A stretch of 64,000 bases of DNA, from positions 50,031,587-50,095,586 of the forward strand of contig JARZZO010000011.1 of NCBI GenBank assembly GCA_030544215.1, written 5' to 3'. The translations under genes and the position numbers were made by a program. Below the pieces are notes generated by a model. That model was not told where the DNA came from and did not search any database. It was given only the letters and a program-made list of their open reading frames with translations. Shown one piece after another: positions 45,593 to 57,340 of the stretch (position 1 is its first letter; every line of letters begins with the position of its first letter). The stretch comes from Zantedeschia hybrid cultivar (lineage: Eukaryota > Streptophyta > Magnoliopsida > Alismatales > Araceae).

Positions 45593-45706
45593 GATAATTA
45601 TAGATAATGATGAATTAATCTGTGTTTATCTGTTTCTTAATTGGATTAACTTCAAAAACTTTTCCATGTTAATCTTTAAGTAACCACGGATGCGTGAACT
45701 TAAGCC

Positions 45707-45714
45707 TATAAATA
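45707..45714 (+). promoter_or_regulatory. TATA box of the B2 LTR
   Basis: CCTATAAATACTC is a textbook plant TATA context; transcription would start about 30 bp later. Confidence 0.7.
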
Positions 45715-46466
45715 CTCAACCCCTTGGTTATTAAAAGAGTTAGTGATGATAGCGATAATTGAGTAAAGAATCTTGGCGAAAGTGAAGGAGACGACGTCGA
45801 AACGCTGAAAGATCGAGGTGCTGCTACTACTTCCAGGAATCTTGAAGCAAGCTTCATCCTTTCTTCATCGCTTCTTTGTCCTTTCAAGATCTATTCAAGA
45901 ACCAAGGCTTTCCAAGGGCCATCCAACTTAGTTGATTTCTTCATATTTTCATCACATTGGCATCACAATTTCATCACATCACTCCATGCTTCACACACTC
46001 ACTAGCATTATTTTTCAATCCATGTTTAAAGGGGTTTAAAAGACCATCAAACAAGTGAGTTTTTTTTTCAAGTTGCATGATCAGAATCTTCATTAGAATA
46101 GTTACTACCTCTGCTTGAGTTCTTATTATTTTCTTTCATCCTGTTTCTTGCAAGGTACAAAAGGAGATTAAGAGAATCAACAACAAGGGAATCAAGCTGG
46201 ATGATCCTCAAAGTCCCATAAGCATCTAAAGAAAGAACAAAGTTAGAAGGGCTCTCTTTCTTCAGCCGGCTGAAGGAGGGGAATCAAGGACTCCAACATC
46301 TCCCAATTCTAAAACAGGTAGGCGATCAATCTTTGTCTTTTGGAACTTTTTAGTTAAAAGTTTCTGACGATCACATTCACTTAGTTTTTTTAATAGGTTT
46401 ATTTGTCACATAATCAACATAATCCTCATGATAATCACACACCTGATTTGAGCACTCATCACTTTT

Positions 46467-46485
46467 TGGCGATCACGGTGGGACT
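46467..46485 (+). other. B2 primer binding site
   Basis: TGGCGATCACGGTGGGACT, 8 bases after the LTR end, identical in position to B1. Confidence 0.8.
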
Positions 46486-47523
46486 TGGTCTCGCCATCTT
46501 TTAATCTTTGTTCTTGCTTTTCATCAATCGGGCACTCTCTATGCACCATTTGTGTCTCTCGACACGCCTTCACCGATCGGTGAGTTTTTAATTTAATTAT
46601 TATTCCTACGTACACCACGTGCACACCCTTGTGGCAAGATCTTGCCCTCCCCGTTTGATTGATTGGAAAGTTGTGGTTGTAATAAGAAGATTGTGTGATT
46701 GATTGATATTTTAGTTGTTTATCTGATGAAATTATCCTGTAAAAAAAAAAAAAAAAAAAAAGGAATCGCATGAGCCGATTATTTACTACTTTCATCCTAT
46801 TTGTTTGAGGAGGAATCGATCCTGAAATTCCTTCTTAATTGTTGATTATGCGACCTGAAAAGTGTCTAGGAACAACGACGCGTTTCATAGCGCGTCGTCC
46901 GTACTCGACGCCTTTCAGACAATTTTCTCTGCTGTTTGCTGCCTGAGATTCTGCGAAAAAATAAGGTTTTGTTTGAATAGCGTCGACCAACAGTGACGCG
47001 ATTCAGGCAGTTTCATTGTTTTTTTCTTCAGTTCTCAGATTTCTAATCTGCTTACTACTACACATTACGTAATAAGTATTAGAGGCCATCCCGTTCACAG
47101 GTCATATGTACTGGGGCTAACACCCTCCTTTTCTCTTAGGAACACCTTTCTTGACGTCTTCACCTCTCTCTGATTGGGTCAGTCCCTCGATCAGACTAGG
47201 GTGGTTGTCGTTAAAGACCTCCATAAGTCCCCAAAATCAAGGTATTCCTCCTTGTTTATCGGGCTAGTTGTACCAATCAAAGTCCTGGTTAGATTTTTAT
47301 AATGTTGTGAGAGAAAGCCATAGAGTATAACGGTGGAAATTAAATTGAAACTAGGATCCTCCCCGTTGAGTGAACTTGTGATTAACTGAATCCAAATAAC
47401 CCAACACGGAATCCTAAAATAACGTTTAACATCTACTTGTTTGCTTAATCTCTGTACAGCTTGTCTACAAATCTTTGAAAAAAATCTGACATCATGTTAC
47501 TTCGATCAGGTAGGGATTTGAGC
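46486..47523 (+). other. B2 5' leader with palindromes
   Basis: Non-coding. A poly(A) run lies at about 46741-46761. Palindromes: 46857-46886, 46892-46911 (GCGTCGTCCGTACTCGACGC) and 46975-47004 (GAATAGCGTC / GACGCGATTC). It is collinear with B1. Confidence 0.75.
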
Positions 47524-50438
47524 ATGGCTTCGGGAACTATGGTCAACTAAGAAGGAGATGCTAATGCCCCTCTTGAATCCAATTATCACTATGAAAATGG
47601 GGGAGATGCTAATGCCCCCCATGATCCTCATTCTTATCCATATGAACATGAGGGAAACCTTCATGTCCCTCCTCCTTTTGTCCATGATCAACACCATTTT
47701 GGTGTTGATCTTCCTCCGTACGTGCATGCGGTTTCTAATCCTGTCTTTGAGGGGGCCATGAACCCGAATGAGCCCTCATCTTCCAATCCATCTGATCTGG
47801 TCAACACCCTGGGAGTTCTGGCCTCCCATCTGGATCCTCACTAGCTCGAGGCAATCCAGTCTATTTTGAAGGGGAAGGCGTCCATGCAGTCTGCCGAGCC
47901 GAATCCTGCGGCTCCCTCTGTTATTCCTCAACCACCTCCCCATCATGCTTCATTCATTCATCAGGCCATGGAAGGCCTTCAGGTTTCAACTTCTCGGCCA
48001 GTTGGGCCACAATTGTCCTCCACGAGGCAACCGGCTAGACCGCCTACGCCAACGTATCAAAAAGCCCTTGGGCATGGCGGAAGCACTGCCGGACCTCAAC
48101 CCTATTGCCCCCCTTGCCCCACATACTCTAGGCAACAGGCCTATCATGTACCTCCACCTCCCCCTCCTCCAGTCGATCCGACGACTCAAGCTCTGCTCGC
48201 GAAGATGGAGCGTATGGATGAGCAGTTCAATAATTTTCAGAAAATGATGGGAGTTATAGCTGCACCTGAAATTAACCTGCCAAGTTTGCCCATGTTCCAT
48301 TTGCCGCCCTCCGAAATGCCAATGTACCGAAAAAACAACGGTACTGGTAACCCCTTCACTCATTTGAAGGAGTTCATGTACGAGTCATCTTTCTGGCAGA
48401 ACGACAAGAGGTCGTAAGCATTTTTGTTCAGGAAATCCTTAGAGGGACCAGCCCTCGAATGGTTCTTTTCCTTAGATCCATCTAAAGTAGAGGACTATGG
48501 TATCGTGTCACGAAAATTCATTCAACGATACCAGGACAGAGTTGCACCCTCTCTGTCCATTATTGATTTGATAGCAGAAAAAATGAAGCCCGACGAGGAA
48601 TTCGTCAGTTTTGTTGATAGATGGAGGGGTATGGCAGAAAAAGTTAAAGATCATCTGTCTGAGTCCGAGCAAGTAAAGATGTTGATTTCCAATGCTACAC
48701 CTCAGTTTAAACTAGTCCTCACCCTGAACAACTTGACTAGCATGGCAGAGCTCTATGAAAGGGCGCGTTATTGTCAAAACGCTTTCAAGGACGCTACATT
48801 CTCTAGTGTTTTTGATCCTCACCGACCTAGCAGGCCTCCACCTCGGAAGCCAGCCGTGCCAAATTCTCCTAGAACGGGTCCAACCACTGAGGGCACGCTC
48901 TCCCATGAGCAGGTTAGTAGCATGAACAACAATCAGTCCCAACAACCTCCAAGCCAGTTATAGACTTCCGAATCAACAAGGCTATAGACCTCTGAACCAG
49001 CAGGGTTACAGACAACAACAGCCACAGTATCAGCAAGCCCAGCAGCCAAATCCACAATATCAACAACCACAGTACCAGCGACCACAGCAACCGAACCAGC
49101 AGCCACAACAGTAGCCACAGCAACAGCCACAACGGCAATTATAGTATCAGCCCCCACAACAGCAGCAGTACCAGCCGTGCGCACCGCCGACATACCACAA
49201 TGTGCCTCCTCCTGCTGATTATAATCAGCAGAGGAAGCTTCCAGACCCAAAACGGGTAGAATATCCAGTCCTTTCAGAATCCTTGTCAGATATCTTCAAT
49301 GCTTTAATGGCAGCCAATGCTTTGGTTCTGCCAAGAGAAAAAACAGCTTGCCCCCAGAATGCTGACACCTCCAGGTATTGTTATTTCCACACACAACCTA
49401 GACACACTATAGATACATGCTTCCAATTCCGAGATTATATTCATGATCTCAACGAGCAGGGAGGCATTAATTGGGAAGAAATGAAGAATTATATATCCTC
49501 CTTGAAGGTGAGAGGACCACAATAATAACAACAACAACAACAACAACCAAGAGCGGCGGCACAGGCAGCGGCACCGCCAAACATGGGTATAGTGCAGAAC
49601 CCACTTCCGGAACACCAGCACCAGAATCAAGTTGCCCCTATTTTGACAAATAGCCGGACTGAGGCTAATCGAGGGAAACAGTTGAAGATAGAGGACTCTT
49701 CCTCTATTTATTCAACGGGTCACACTCTGAGCACCACTGAGCAACCACCACGCTGCACCCTCCATATACCTAAACCACAACCCGTTACCATCACGCCTAT
49801 ACCAACACCCGCATATCACTCACCCGCACCCATTAACCCATCACCACCGCCCGCTTTCCTCAAACCCATTACCCCCCACGCCACTACGCCTCCATTAAAC
49901 AACCCCCTTCAAGCCAATTACACACCCCTCGTGCCATCTAGACCATTACTCCGCATACCATTCCCTACATCACCTACTGCCACCACCACTTACCCAGATA
50001 CCATATAGCCATCTAAACCTCTACTCCGCATGCCATTCCCCACTTCATCTACACCAACCACTTACCCCTCCACCATCTGACCATCTAAGCCTCTCATCCG
50101 TACCATGTCATCACCAACTAACCCCACGCCATCACCCGCATACCAACCCTCCACACCATCCACATCATCCACTAACCCTACGGTGCTCAAGCTGTTGCCC
50201 GGCCCTTCTACAACTGAAGAACATGCACTCCAGAGTGGGAGGATCTTCAATAAGATTTTTTCTCAATCAATAGTCAGAGACGGCCCATCACAACCGCCAG
50301 AGGAAGCGCATAACGATGAGAGTGCACCAGGCACTCAATATGACCTGCTGAAGCAACTGGATAGGACACCGGCACGAATCTCTGTGCTTGAGTTGATCAA
50401 AAGATCGAAGACCCATCAGGAATCTCTGATGGAGTATC
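47524..50438 (+). pseudogene. B2 gag and start of the protease region
   Basis: ATG 47524 (MASGTMVN) opens the frame, with stops at 47548-47550 (TAA), 47842-47844 (TAG, shared with B1), 48415-48417 (TAA) and 48961-48963 (TAG). The core codes FLFRKSLEGPALEWFFSLDP, then SRKFIQRYQDRVAPSL, EKMKPDEEFVSFVDRW and LYERARYCQNAFK. After a frame change, 49202-49525 codes LSDIFNALMAANAL and a C-x2-H-x4-H-x4-C knuckle (CYFHTQPRHTIDTC). A CAA-repeat lies near 49530, then a Thr/Pro-rich tract. The last open part (50105-50438) carries TQYDLLKQLDRTPARISVLE and is cut by the D2 LTR before the protease active site. Confidence 0.88.
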
Positions 50439-50887
50439 TGTCGTACATTTTTTAGGGAAAAAAATACACTTGATTTTGATTTTCTGATTTAGATTTTGAA
50501 TTTATTATTTGTGCGCTTTACCTGACTCAATCAGATGAATGCGTAGTTCTTCGACCCGATCCCGCTACCCATAAATGGAATAGCGTTAATTACATCTTCC
50601 TAAGAGGAAAACCCTTGATTAATTGTCGGAAGAATAGAATAACACCCTTTGAAATGATATAAGTAAGATATACAAGATTGTATTTGACAAATAAATGAAT
50701 TTCAGTTTTTTTATTTGAGAAGAAAAACTCATTTTTAGTTTTTGAGTTGAGTCTGCACAAGACTTAATTTATCGATTTTTATTGATGGATAATGATGAGA
50801 GACATTTTTTAGTCTTTTTGGACTGATTTATGTGGATGCATTGAAGATTTGTTTGAATTTTTTATGTTCGGGAGTGAACATGAAGTT

Positions 50888-52290
50888 GAGTCTGTGCAAG
50901 GATGCGCAGACTCATTTGTTAACAATGAGAATGCTTGTATTTATTTTGATTTTTGATCTGTGAGAGGAATGAAGACCTTTTTTATGGTATTTTGATTGAG
51001 GTGGATGACATTTTTTATCAAGGGAGTCTAATAAACATTTCTTATTGTGTTTTCAGATTTGAAGTAAAGAGACTTTGGATTTGATTTGGAAGGTATGAAA
51101 AAGTGTTTTTTATGTTTTCTTATTTGATTTGAGTGGAATATGCTTTAAATACTTATGCCTTTTATGTTTTGAATTTGTAGGTTTTTAGAGAATGAGCAAG
51201 GTTGAAGTGAGGCTTCTTTTAGGTATTTTTTATGTTTTGCAAAATGGCAAATTTGAGTTTTATTTGATTTTTTATTTATATAAAGTATTTTATTCTTATC
51301 TTAGGGTTTTTTATTTAATTTTAAAGGAATTAAGGTTGAAAATATTGAATTTTACCAATTAGGGGTTGAGTTTGCGCAAGGTAGCACAGACTCATTTGTC
51401 ACAAGCTTATTTTTTCAATTTTTTAGATAATTTCAAAGAGAAGAGTTATCATTTTTGTTTGGGTTTTGATTTGTGGAAAATATAGGGTTTATTCTTAAAA
51501 TTTTTATTTGATTTGATGGGAATTTAATGGCCAAAAAATCAGATTTTAAGAATTTAGAGTTGAATCTGCGCTATAGAGCGCAGACTCGTTGTTTATCAAA
51601 GTGTTTAAACATTTTTTATATTTTTTGCAAAAGGAGTTTCAAGATTTTATTTAGGTTTTTGACTTATATAAAGTATAAAGTTTTTTATGTAAATTTTTGG
51701 ATTTAATTTGGAGGGAATTTAGGGTCAAAAAGGCCAAATTTGGGATTTCAGGGTTGAGTCTGCACTGGGTAGCGCAGACTCATTTGTCACTAATGTGTTT
51801 TGAGTTATTTTTTGCATTTTTTCAAGAACAACTTGGTGTTTTTATTTGATTTCCTGGTATATAAGAATAAACTTGATTTTTAGAGGGTTTTAGATCATCT
51901 TTTAGTGCTCGGGAAGTTGCTTTTTTATTTTTTGTGAAATTTTAGGGTTGAGTCTGCGCCAGGATGTGCAGACACAAGTCTGAAGTGTGGATTTTTTGTT
52001 TGTGAGTTATTTTATTGGATTTTTGGTGGGATAACTTGATTTTATACTTTGTTTGGTGATGATTTACAGATTTGGAGCTACGGGCATGATTTGGGGGCCA
52101 AGAGATGAGGTTTTGGCCTTGGGATTGATGCGCAGACTCAAGTTCAAAGAGGATTTTGAGTAGGATTCTTGAAAAGATGGAACCTCCTGAGGTTGAGGGG
52201 AATTCCAAGAGTTTCAAAGAGCTGTGGAGCTTCAAATATCAAGGAGACAATAAAAATGGATTTGAGTCTGCGCAAGGGGTGCGCAGACTC
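50888..52290. repeat. ~194-bp spaced GAGTCTGCGC hairpins in the D2 LTR
   Basis: Hairpins are at 50888-50913, 51368-51393, 51562-51587, 51756-51781, 51950-51975 and 52264-52290. The steps from 51368 are 194, 194 and 194 bp. Some arms have single changes. Confidence 0.88.
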
Positions 52291-55008
52291 AGCTGAACTT
52301 GTGATTTTTGTTTATTTTGAAGGGATTTGGATCCTTTTTGTAAATGGATGTTTATTTGAATGAAATGAAGTGTTGATATATGATTGAGTGATTTAAGCAA
52401 TTTGATTTATTGTTTAGTTGATTTTGTCATTTGAAATGAGCTTATGAAAGATGTGTAGACTCAACTTAAGTTTGGAACTTTGTGTTTATTTAAAATAGAA
52501 AATGGCTATCTCAAACCTTTTTTTGAATGAATTAAATTTAATTATTTGAGTTATTTGAACCATAAATGAGGATATCAATCCATGCAAGGTATCTTTGACA
52601 ATTTTGAGTTGAGTTTGTGCAATTGTACGCAGACTCAGAACAGTGGCGTAGACTCAAGTCTGAAATTTCATTTTTGAATTTCCTGTACAGTTCAAGCTGC
52701 AATTAAATCCATCAAGGGGTTAGTTTCAACCATTAAAGTTAGAATATGAAATCTGGAGTGGAGAAAACCAGATTGTACCCCATTCCCAATTGAATTTCTA
52801 GGGTTATAGGTGCGTAGACTCAAAATCTGAGCATAATTTCAGGTTTATACCTCTTTCAACTTGAAGTGATCCAAGAATCACCACAAATTTGGGAAGGATA
52901 ACACTGAGAAATCTCAGAAGTTGAGTATGGCTACATGATGCCTTTTCAAGGAGTGGTTCTTCTGTGGATTTCTTCAAATGACATGATTTCTTCATGTTTA
53001 TCCCATTCTTCTTGGATCACTTTACAAAGCATTGAAAATGCTTAATATAATGATTCCAAGTTGAATTTCAACCTTTTATTAGGAAAACCCAATAAAAAAG
53101 TTTAAGATCTTCATGAAGGGTTATGGCATGAAGGGACCTAAAGGACCAACTCCCTTAAAGGGATATGTAATGGCTAATGGACCATAGGGATAGCTATAAA
53201 GGGGGGCGTGCCGAGCATCCAACCACTCGCCCAAAGGGTGCCCTTAATGCCTTCAAGATGTAAGAAAAACTCACAAGGGGTAATCCAAAGCATCTCTACA
53301 TTTGGGGAGCAAGGAACTCCACCAATTTTCCTAGAGGATCACATGTAGCCATGAACCATGGAGGTGGCTATAAAGGGGGGCGTGCCGAGCATCCAACCAC
53401 TCACCCAAAGGGTGCCCTTAATATCTTCAAAATGAAAGGTTATCCACAGGGAATCACCCATTCCATTTCTACATTTGGGGAGCAAGGAACTCCACCAACT
53501 CATTGGGACTTCGGGACATATCATCTAAATGAACCCATAGAAATGAGAACATAAGAATGATGTTTTTTGTGTGAGGGCTCTTGATGGGTTACCCAACATG
53601 AGATTGCTGGCACCCTTGGATAGGGACATCCTTGGAAAATATCGGAAAACACTTAAAATCTTAAAACATATGGGAAAACTTCGGTTTGAAACATTAAGGG
53701 CTTAACAACCCAAAGTCCAAGCCATTTAGGACCTTCATTGGGCCTCAAAGGGACAGCCCTAGGTCCAAGGAACATTTGGACAGCTTGGGGGAGGATCAAA
53801 GAATCACCTCAAGCCCAAAAACCAACTTGAAAGAGGCGCAGACTCAAAACTGCACACAGGCGCTGAGTCTGCGCAGGGAGGGGCAGACTCAAACACTGTA
53901 GCACCTGCAGGAGCAGACTCACGCTGAAACCCGGATTTTTGGTGAAAAATGGGTTTAAATCTAACCCAAATGATGGAAAATAAAGTATAAAAGGTACAAG
54001 GCCTAAAATATTTATTTAAAATAAATTTTAGATGCATTTCTTTAGGAAAATATCATGAAAACTTGAATATGAACAGTTGGGAAACTTAGGTATATTTTTT
54101 TTCTTTTCTATGGATCTTTCCTTCTTGGCTCCATGTTGGAGGGTTTATACCCAAGGAAGCTCATCCTCAACTAGTGAAGGAACCACCTTGAGAAACTCTA
54201 GGGCCTAAACCCTTAGCTATTAAAGGAAAAAGTCCTAACAAAACCCATTCGGTTCCAACATGAAAGCAGAAACCTAGATCTTTAATATATATGAAACTTA
54301 AGGGATTTTTCTTGATGTTTGGCCTCGGGGGAACATCATCCATGGAGGGGATATGCTCTTAAGGGTCATGGAAGGCCAAGCCACCTTGAAAAACCCCAAA
54401 ACCAAAGACAAATAAATGAAAAATCAGTTTTCAGGAGATCTGGACAGCAAAGCACATTTCGGGTCATATCTTCATATTTAGGGGGTTTCAAGGCTTGAGG
54501 AGACCATTTATATAAACTATAAAGGCCCCTCTACCATCCCCATACAAAAAATACATACCTTATGAAGGAAAAAATAGCATAAAAGCAAAATAACCAGTAG
54601 ATTCACAAAAATAGACTCAGAAAATCTGAACTTTGCATTTCATTGCTTTCAATCATCATGGATGAACATCAAGGGGGAGATAGAAGCTTCCATGAACATC
54701 AAAATGAAAGAAAAATGTTATAAGAAAGTAAGGAGACAGAAATAAACCCCTTCTTCACCTCCACTCTACCTTGGAGAGGGGATGAGAAGGGAGAATGGCT
54801 CTTGAAACCTACAATCTTGCTCTCTTCTTTTCTAGCAGTCTTCCCTTCTTTTCTCTTCTTCTCTAACTCTTTTTTCTCTCTTGGGATGCAGGAAATGGAG
54901 GGGAAGGAGGATTAAGATGTGCTCCTCCAAGCTCTCTCACTTTTCTTCTTCTCTTTTCTATTTTTTGGGATTTTTGTCTCCAACTTTTTCTTATAGAAGA
55001 TGGGGATT

Positions 55009-55016
55009 CTTTTATA
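55009..55016 (-). promoter_or_regulatory. TATA box of the D2 LTR
   Basis: TATAAAAG on the minus strand, in the same context as 41497-41504. Confidence 0.5.
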
Positions 55017-55776
55017 GATAAAGTTGGGTTACTGTTTGGAGGTTGATTAGGCATCTATTATCCTTAAATTAGGGATAAGAAACCCCTCTTAAGAGCCCTC
55101 CAATGAGGCCACAGCACTTAGAGGATCATGATTGACTTCTTTTTTTGTTTTTCACCTACCCTCTTCTAGAAGAATCTTGAGGGGGGGACCACTTGCTTTT
55201 CTTCTTATCCTCCTTTGGGCAGATTTGATCATAGACCAAAGGGGTAAGAATAGGCCATGGGGGGAACCATTTGGGCCCTTTTAAAGGCTGCCACGAAATT
55301 GGGCTTTGGCCTTCACTTTTTGGGCCCAAATTGGCCCTATTGGGTTTCTTTTGCTTGAGATAATGGGCCTGGGCCTGCCCCCTTGGATTTCTTCATCATT
55401 TGGGCTGAAAGTAACCCCTTTTTGACTTCTTTGGGCTTGCAAGAATGGGCATGATTACTGTCCATTAACTTTTCTTCACTTGGGCTTCTTTAAAAAAATT
55501 GCTTGGACCTCCTTTGCTTGAGATAATGGGCCCGGTTGTGCCATTGGATTTCTTCACCATTTGGGCCCTAGAGTGGCCTCTTTTTTTATTCATTTGGCTT
55601 GCAAAATAGGGATGACTACTATCCATTTACTCTTCTTCACTTGGAATTTCTTTGAAAAATTACTTGGACCTTTCTTGCTTGAATTAATAGGCTCGGTTCT
55701 TCGTTTCAATTCTCTTTGATTTGGGCCTTCTTTGTTGATCTTTAGGCTCTTCTTCTTGTTCAATTTTTTGGTGACA

Positions 55777-55790
55777 ACAAATGCCCTCCA
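55777..55790 (-). other. D2 polypurine tract
   Basis: The minus strand reads TGGAGGGCATTTGT directly before the LTR start TGTCACC. It resembles the E1 tract and sets the orientation of D2. Confidence 0.75.
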
Positions 55791-56040
55791 CGCATACGGC
55801 TTACGTACGGAGACCGGATGCAATGAAGTGAGTTGTATGCATGGCCCATTGTCACGTACTTATCTCATTTGAGCGGCTCACGGTTCATGACCGGCCCCAC
55901 TTATAAATCTTCATTCACCTATTAAGGACTTGTTTTGCTGGGACATGCTACAATCACTAGGATTCCTTATTGAATTTCTTTCTACGACCGACTCAGATCG
56001 GGTCTTGAGCTTCGGGCAACCATAAGTTAGTATACCCTTT

Positions 56041-56293
56041 GAGTCTGCGCCAGTCCATGTTTAATTTGGGCTTTAAACCGACCGGATTTCTTGAATTTAG
56101 AGGATGGGGCATGTGCCCTTTGAGTCTGCGCTGGTCTGGGCTTAAATTTGGCTCCAAACCCAGCCATATATATTGAGTTTGAGAGAAGCGGGCAGATCCC
56201 CTCGAGTCTGCGCCGGTTCAGTTCCACTTTGGCTTCGAACCGATTCGTGTATGTGAAGTTTGAAAGAGGGGGTATATGCCCTTGAGTCTGCGC
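56041..56293 (+). repeat. Four ~81-bp repeats starting GAGTCTGCGC in D2
   Basis: Copies start at 56041, 56122, 56204 and 56284 (steps 81, 82 and 80). Each begins GAGTCTGCGC followed by a C-rich GGTTC-like segment; only the left half of the LTR hairpin is present. They lie just upstream of the TATA box at 56343. Confidence 0.85.
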
Positions 56294-56342
56294 CGGTTCA
56301 GGCCTTGGACCGGCCAGGGCTTCAAAAACTGGCCCGGTCGGT

Positions 56343-56350
56343 TATAAAAA
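56343..56350 (+). promoter_or_regulatory. Candidate antisense promoter in D2
   Basis: GGTTATAAAAAGGG on the plus strand, opposite to D2, is followed by a GC-rich stretch (56375-56614) that looks like a 5' exon (open from an ATG at 56442 to the E2 junction). By analogy with E1 and C it could serve an antisense gene, now cut by E2. No protein domain is visible. Confidence 0.45.
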
Positions 56351-56787
56351 GGGAAGGGGGCGGGATTCCTTTCACTGTTGCGTTGGGGGATTCCGATCGC
56401 CAGTCCGCCTCTTCCTCTTCTTCCGCTTGCCATCGCCGGTGGATGAAGCTGCCGGAGCCGCAGGAGCAGGCCGTTGCCGCTGCAGATCGCCGCCGCCACG
56501 CTTTTCCTCCCTCTTCCCGTCGTCGCCTGCGCCACAGTAGCTGTCGGGAATCGCCATTACCGACGAAAGCAGCCGCTGCCGCTGTCTGTGTGTTGGTCTT
56601 CCGCCGCTTGGGGGTGTAGACACCGATTTTGGACCACGCTTTTGGTCATGAACCCATCCATCATTAGCCCATCATCACCAAACCCATCATTTTATCCATC
56701 TCATTTAGCCCATCAGATTTTCTCACATAATTCAACCCACTAAATAATCAGGCCCATTAACCAATCCCGACTCTAGCCACCTTTTCG

Positions 56788-57115
56788 TGGAAGGCCAGCC
56801 AGTCCGCCTTCCACCACCCTTCGAAGGCCAGCCAGTCCGCTTTCCACCACCCTTCGAAGGCCAGCCGGTCCGCCTTCCACCACCCTTCGAAGGCCAGCCG
56901 GTCCGCCTTCCACCACCCTTCGAAGGCCAGCCAGTCAGCCTTCTACCACCCTTCGAAGGCCAACCTGTCCGCCTTCCACCACTCTTCGAAGGCCACCCCT
57001 TGCCTTCCACCACCCTTCGAAGGCCACCCCTTGCCTTCCACCCCCTTTGAAGGCCAACCAGGCCGCCTTCCACCTCTCCGTGGAAGGCCAGCTACCTGGC
57101 CTTCCATGGGATTGG
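56788..57115. repeat. 33-bp tandem palindrome array in the E2 LTR
   Basis: GAAGGCC units start at 56823, 56856, 56889, 56922, 56955 and 56988, exactly 33 bp apart, then 57019 and 57049. The first copy, 56788-56813, has arms TGGAAGGC / GCCTTCCA. Confidence 0.92.
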
Positions 57116-57331
57116 AAGGCATGTTGGTTGGCCGTCCACTCCCCCAACTACCACCTTGACCTCGTCTTCCCCACGATCTCCTCTACTCGCCGCCCTCACC
57201 TCCACTACTCCGATCACTCCCCACTCCGGCAACTGCCGCACGCACCACCTCCGATCCTTGACCACTTCCCATTGGCTCCAGATTGATTTACGGGGATTTA
57301 GACCCCTATTTTCTCCTATTTTTCCTTCATC

Positions 57332-57340
57332 TATTTAAAT
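57332..57340 (+). promoter_or_regulatory. TATA-like box of the E2 LTR
   Basis: CTATTTAAATACC is in the same position as in the E1 LTR. Confidence 0.5.

Larger units (their letters stand above)
45179..46458 (+). repeat. B2 5' LTR (1280 bp)
   Basis: It starts TGTAGACACGCTAATTTTGA and ends GAGCACTCA. It contains three palindromes (45384-45592), a strong TATA box (45707-45714) and a downstream part shared with B1. Confidence 0.9.
45179..50438 (+). mobile_element. B2: 5' part of a Tat-like Ty3/gypsy retrotransposon
   Basis: 5' LTR 45179-46458, primer site, leader, gag and the start of the protease region. At 50438/50439 the coding sequence stops inside the block that precedes the protease, where the D2 LTR begins. 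It is a close sister of B1 in opposite orientation. The remainder, if still present, would lie beyond D2 and E2, outside the window. Confidence 0.88.
50439..55776 (-). repeat. D2 3' LTR (5338 bp)
   Basis: Plus-strand ends are TGTCGTACA and GGTGACA. It is collinear with the D1 LTR at 36934-42262 through its whole length. It carries the same hairpins, the same 178-bp duplication (about 53155-53510) and the same TATA box (55009-55016, minus). An additional clear hairpin is at 53865-53890, where D1 has decayed. Confidence 0.9.
50439..56614 (-). mobile_element. D2: 3' LTR and 3' end of a second Ogre-like element
   Basis: The LTR 50439-55776 is followed on its right by a purine tract in minus orientation, so it is a 3' LTR and the element body lies to the right. 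Only 838 bp of the body are present before E2 interrupts at 56615. It sits inside B2 at 50438. The rest is beyond the window. Confidence 0.83.

Noticed and set aside
36934..55776. The two 5.3 kb direct repeats as the LTR pair of one element spanning 42.3-50.4 kb
   Set aside because: The primer site of the left copy faces left and the purine tract of the right copy faces right, so they are the 5' LTR of D1 and the 3' LTR of D2; the sequence between them is Copia-like DNA and B2.
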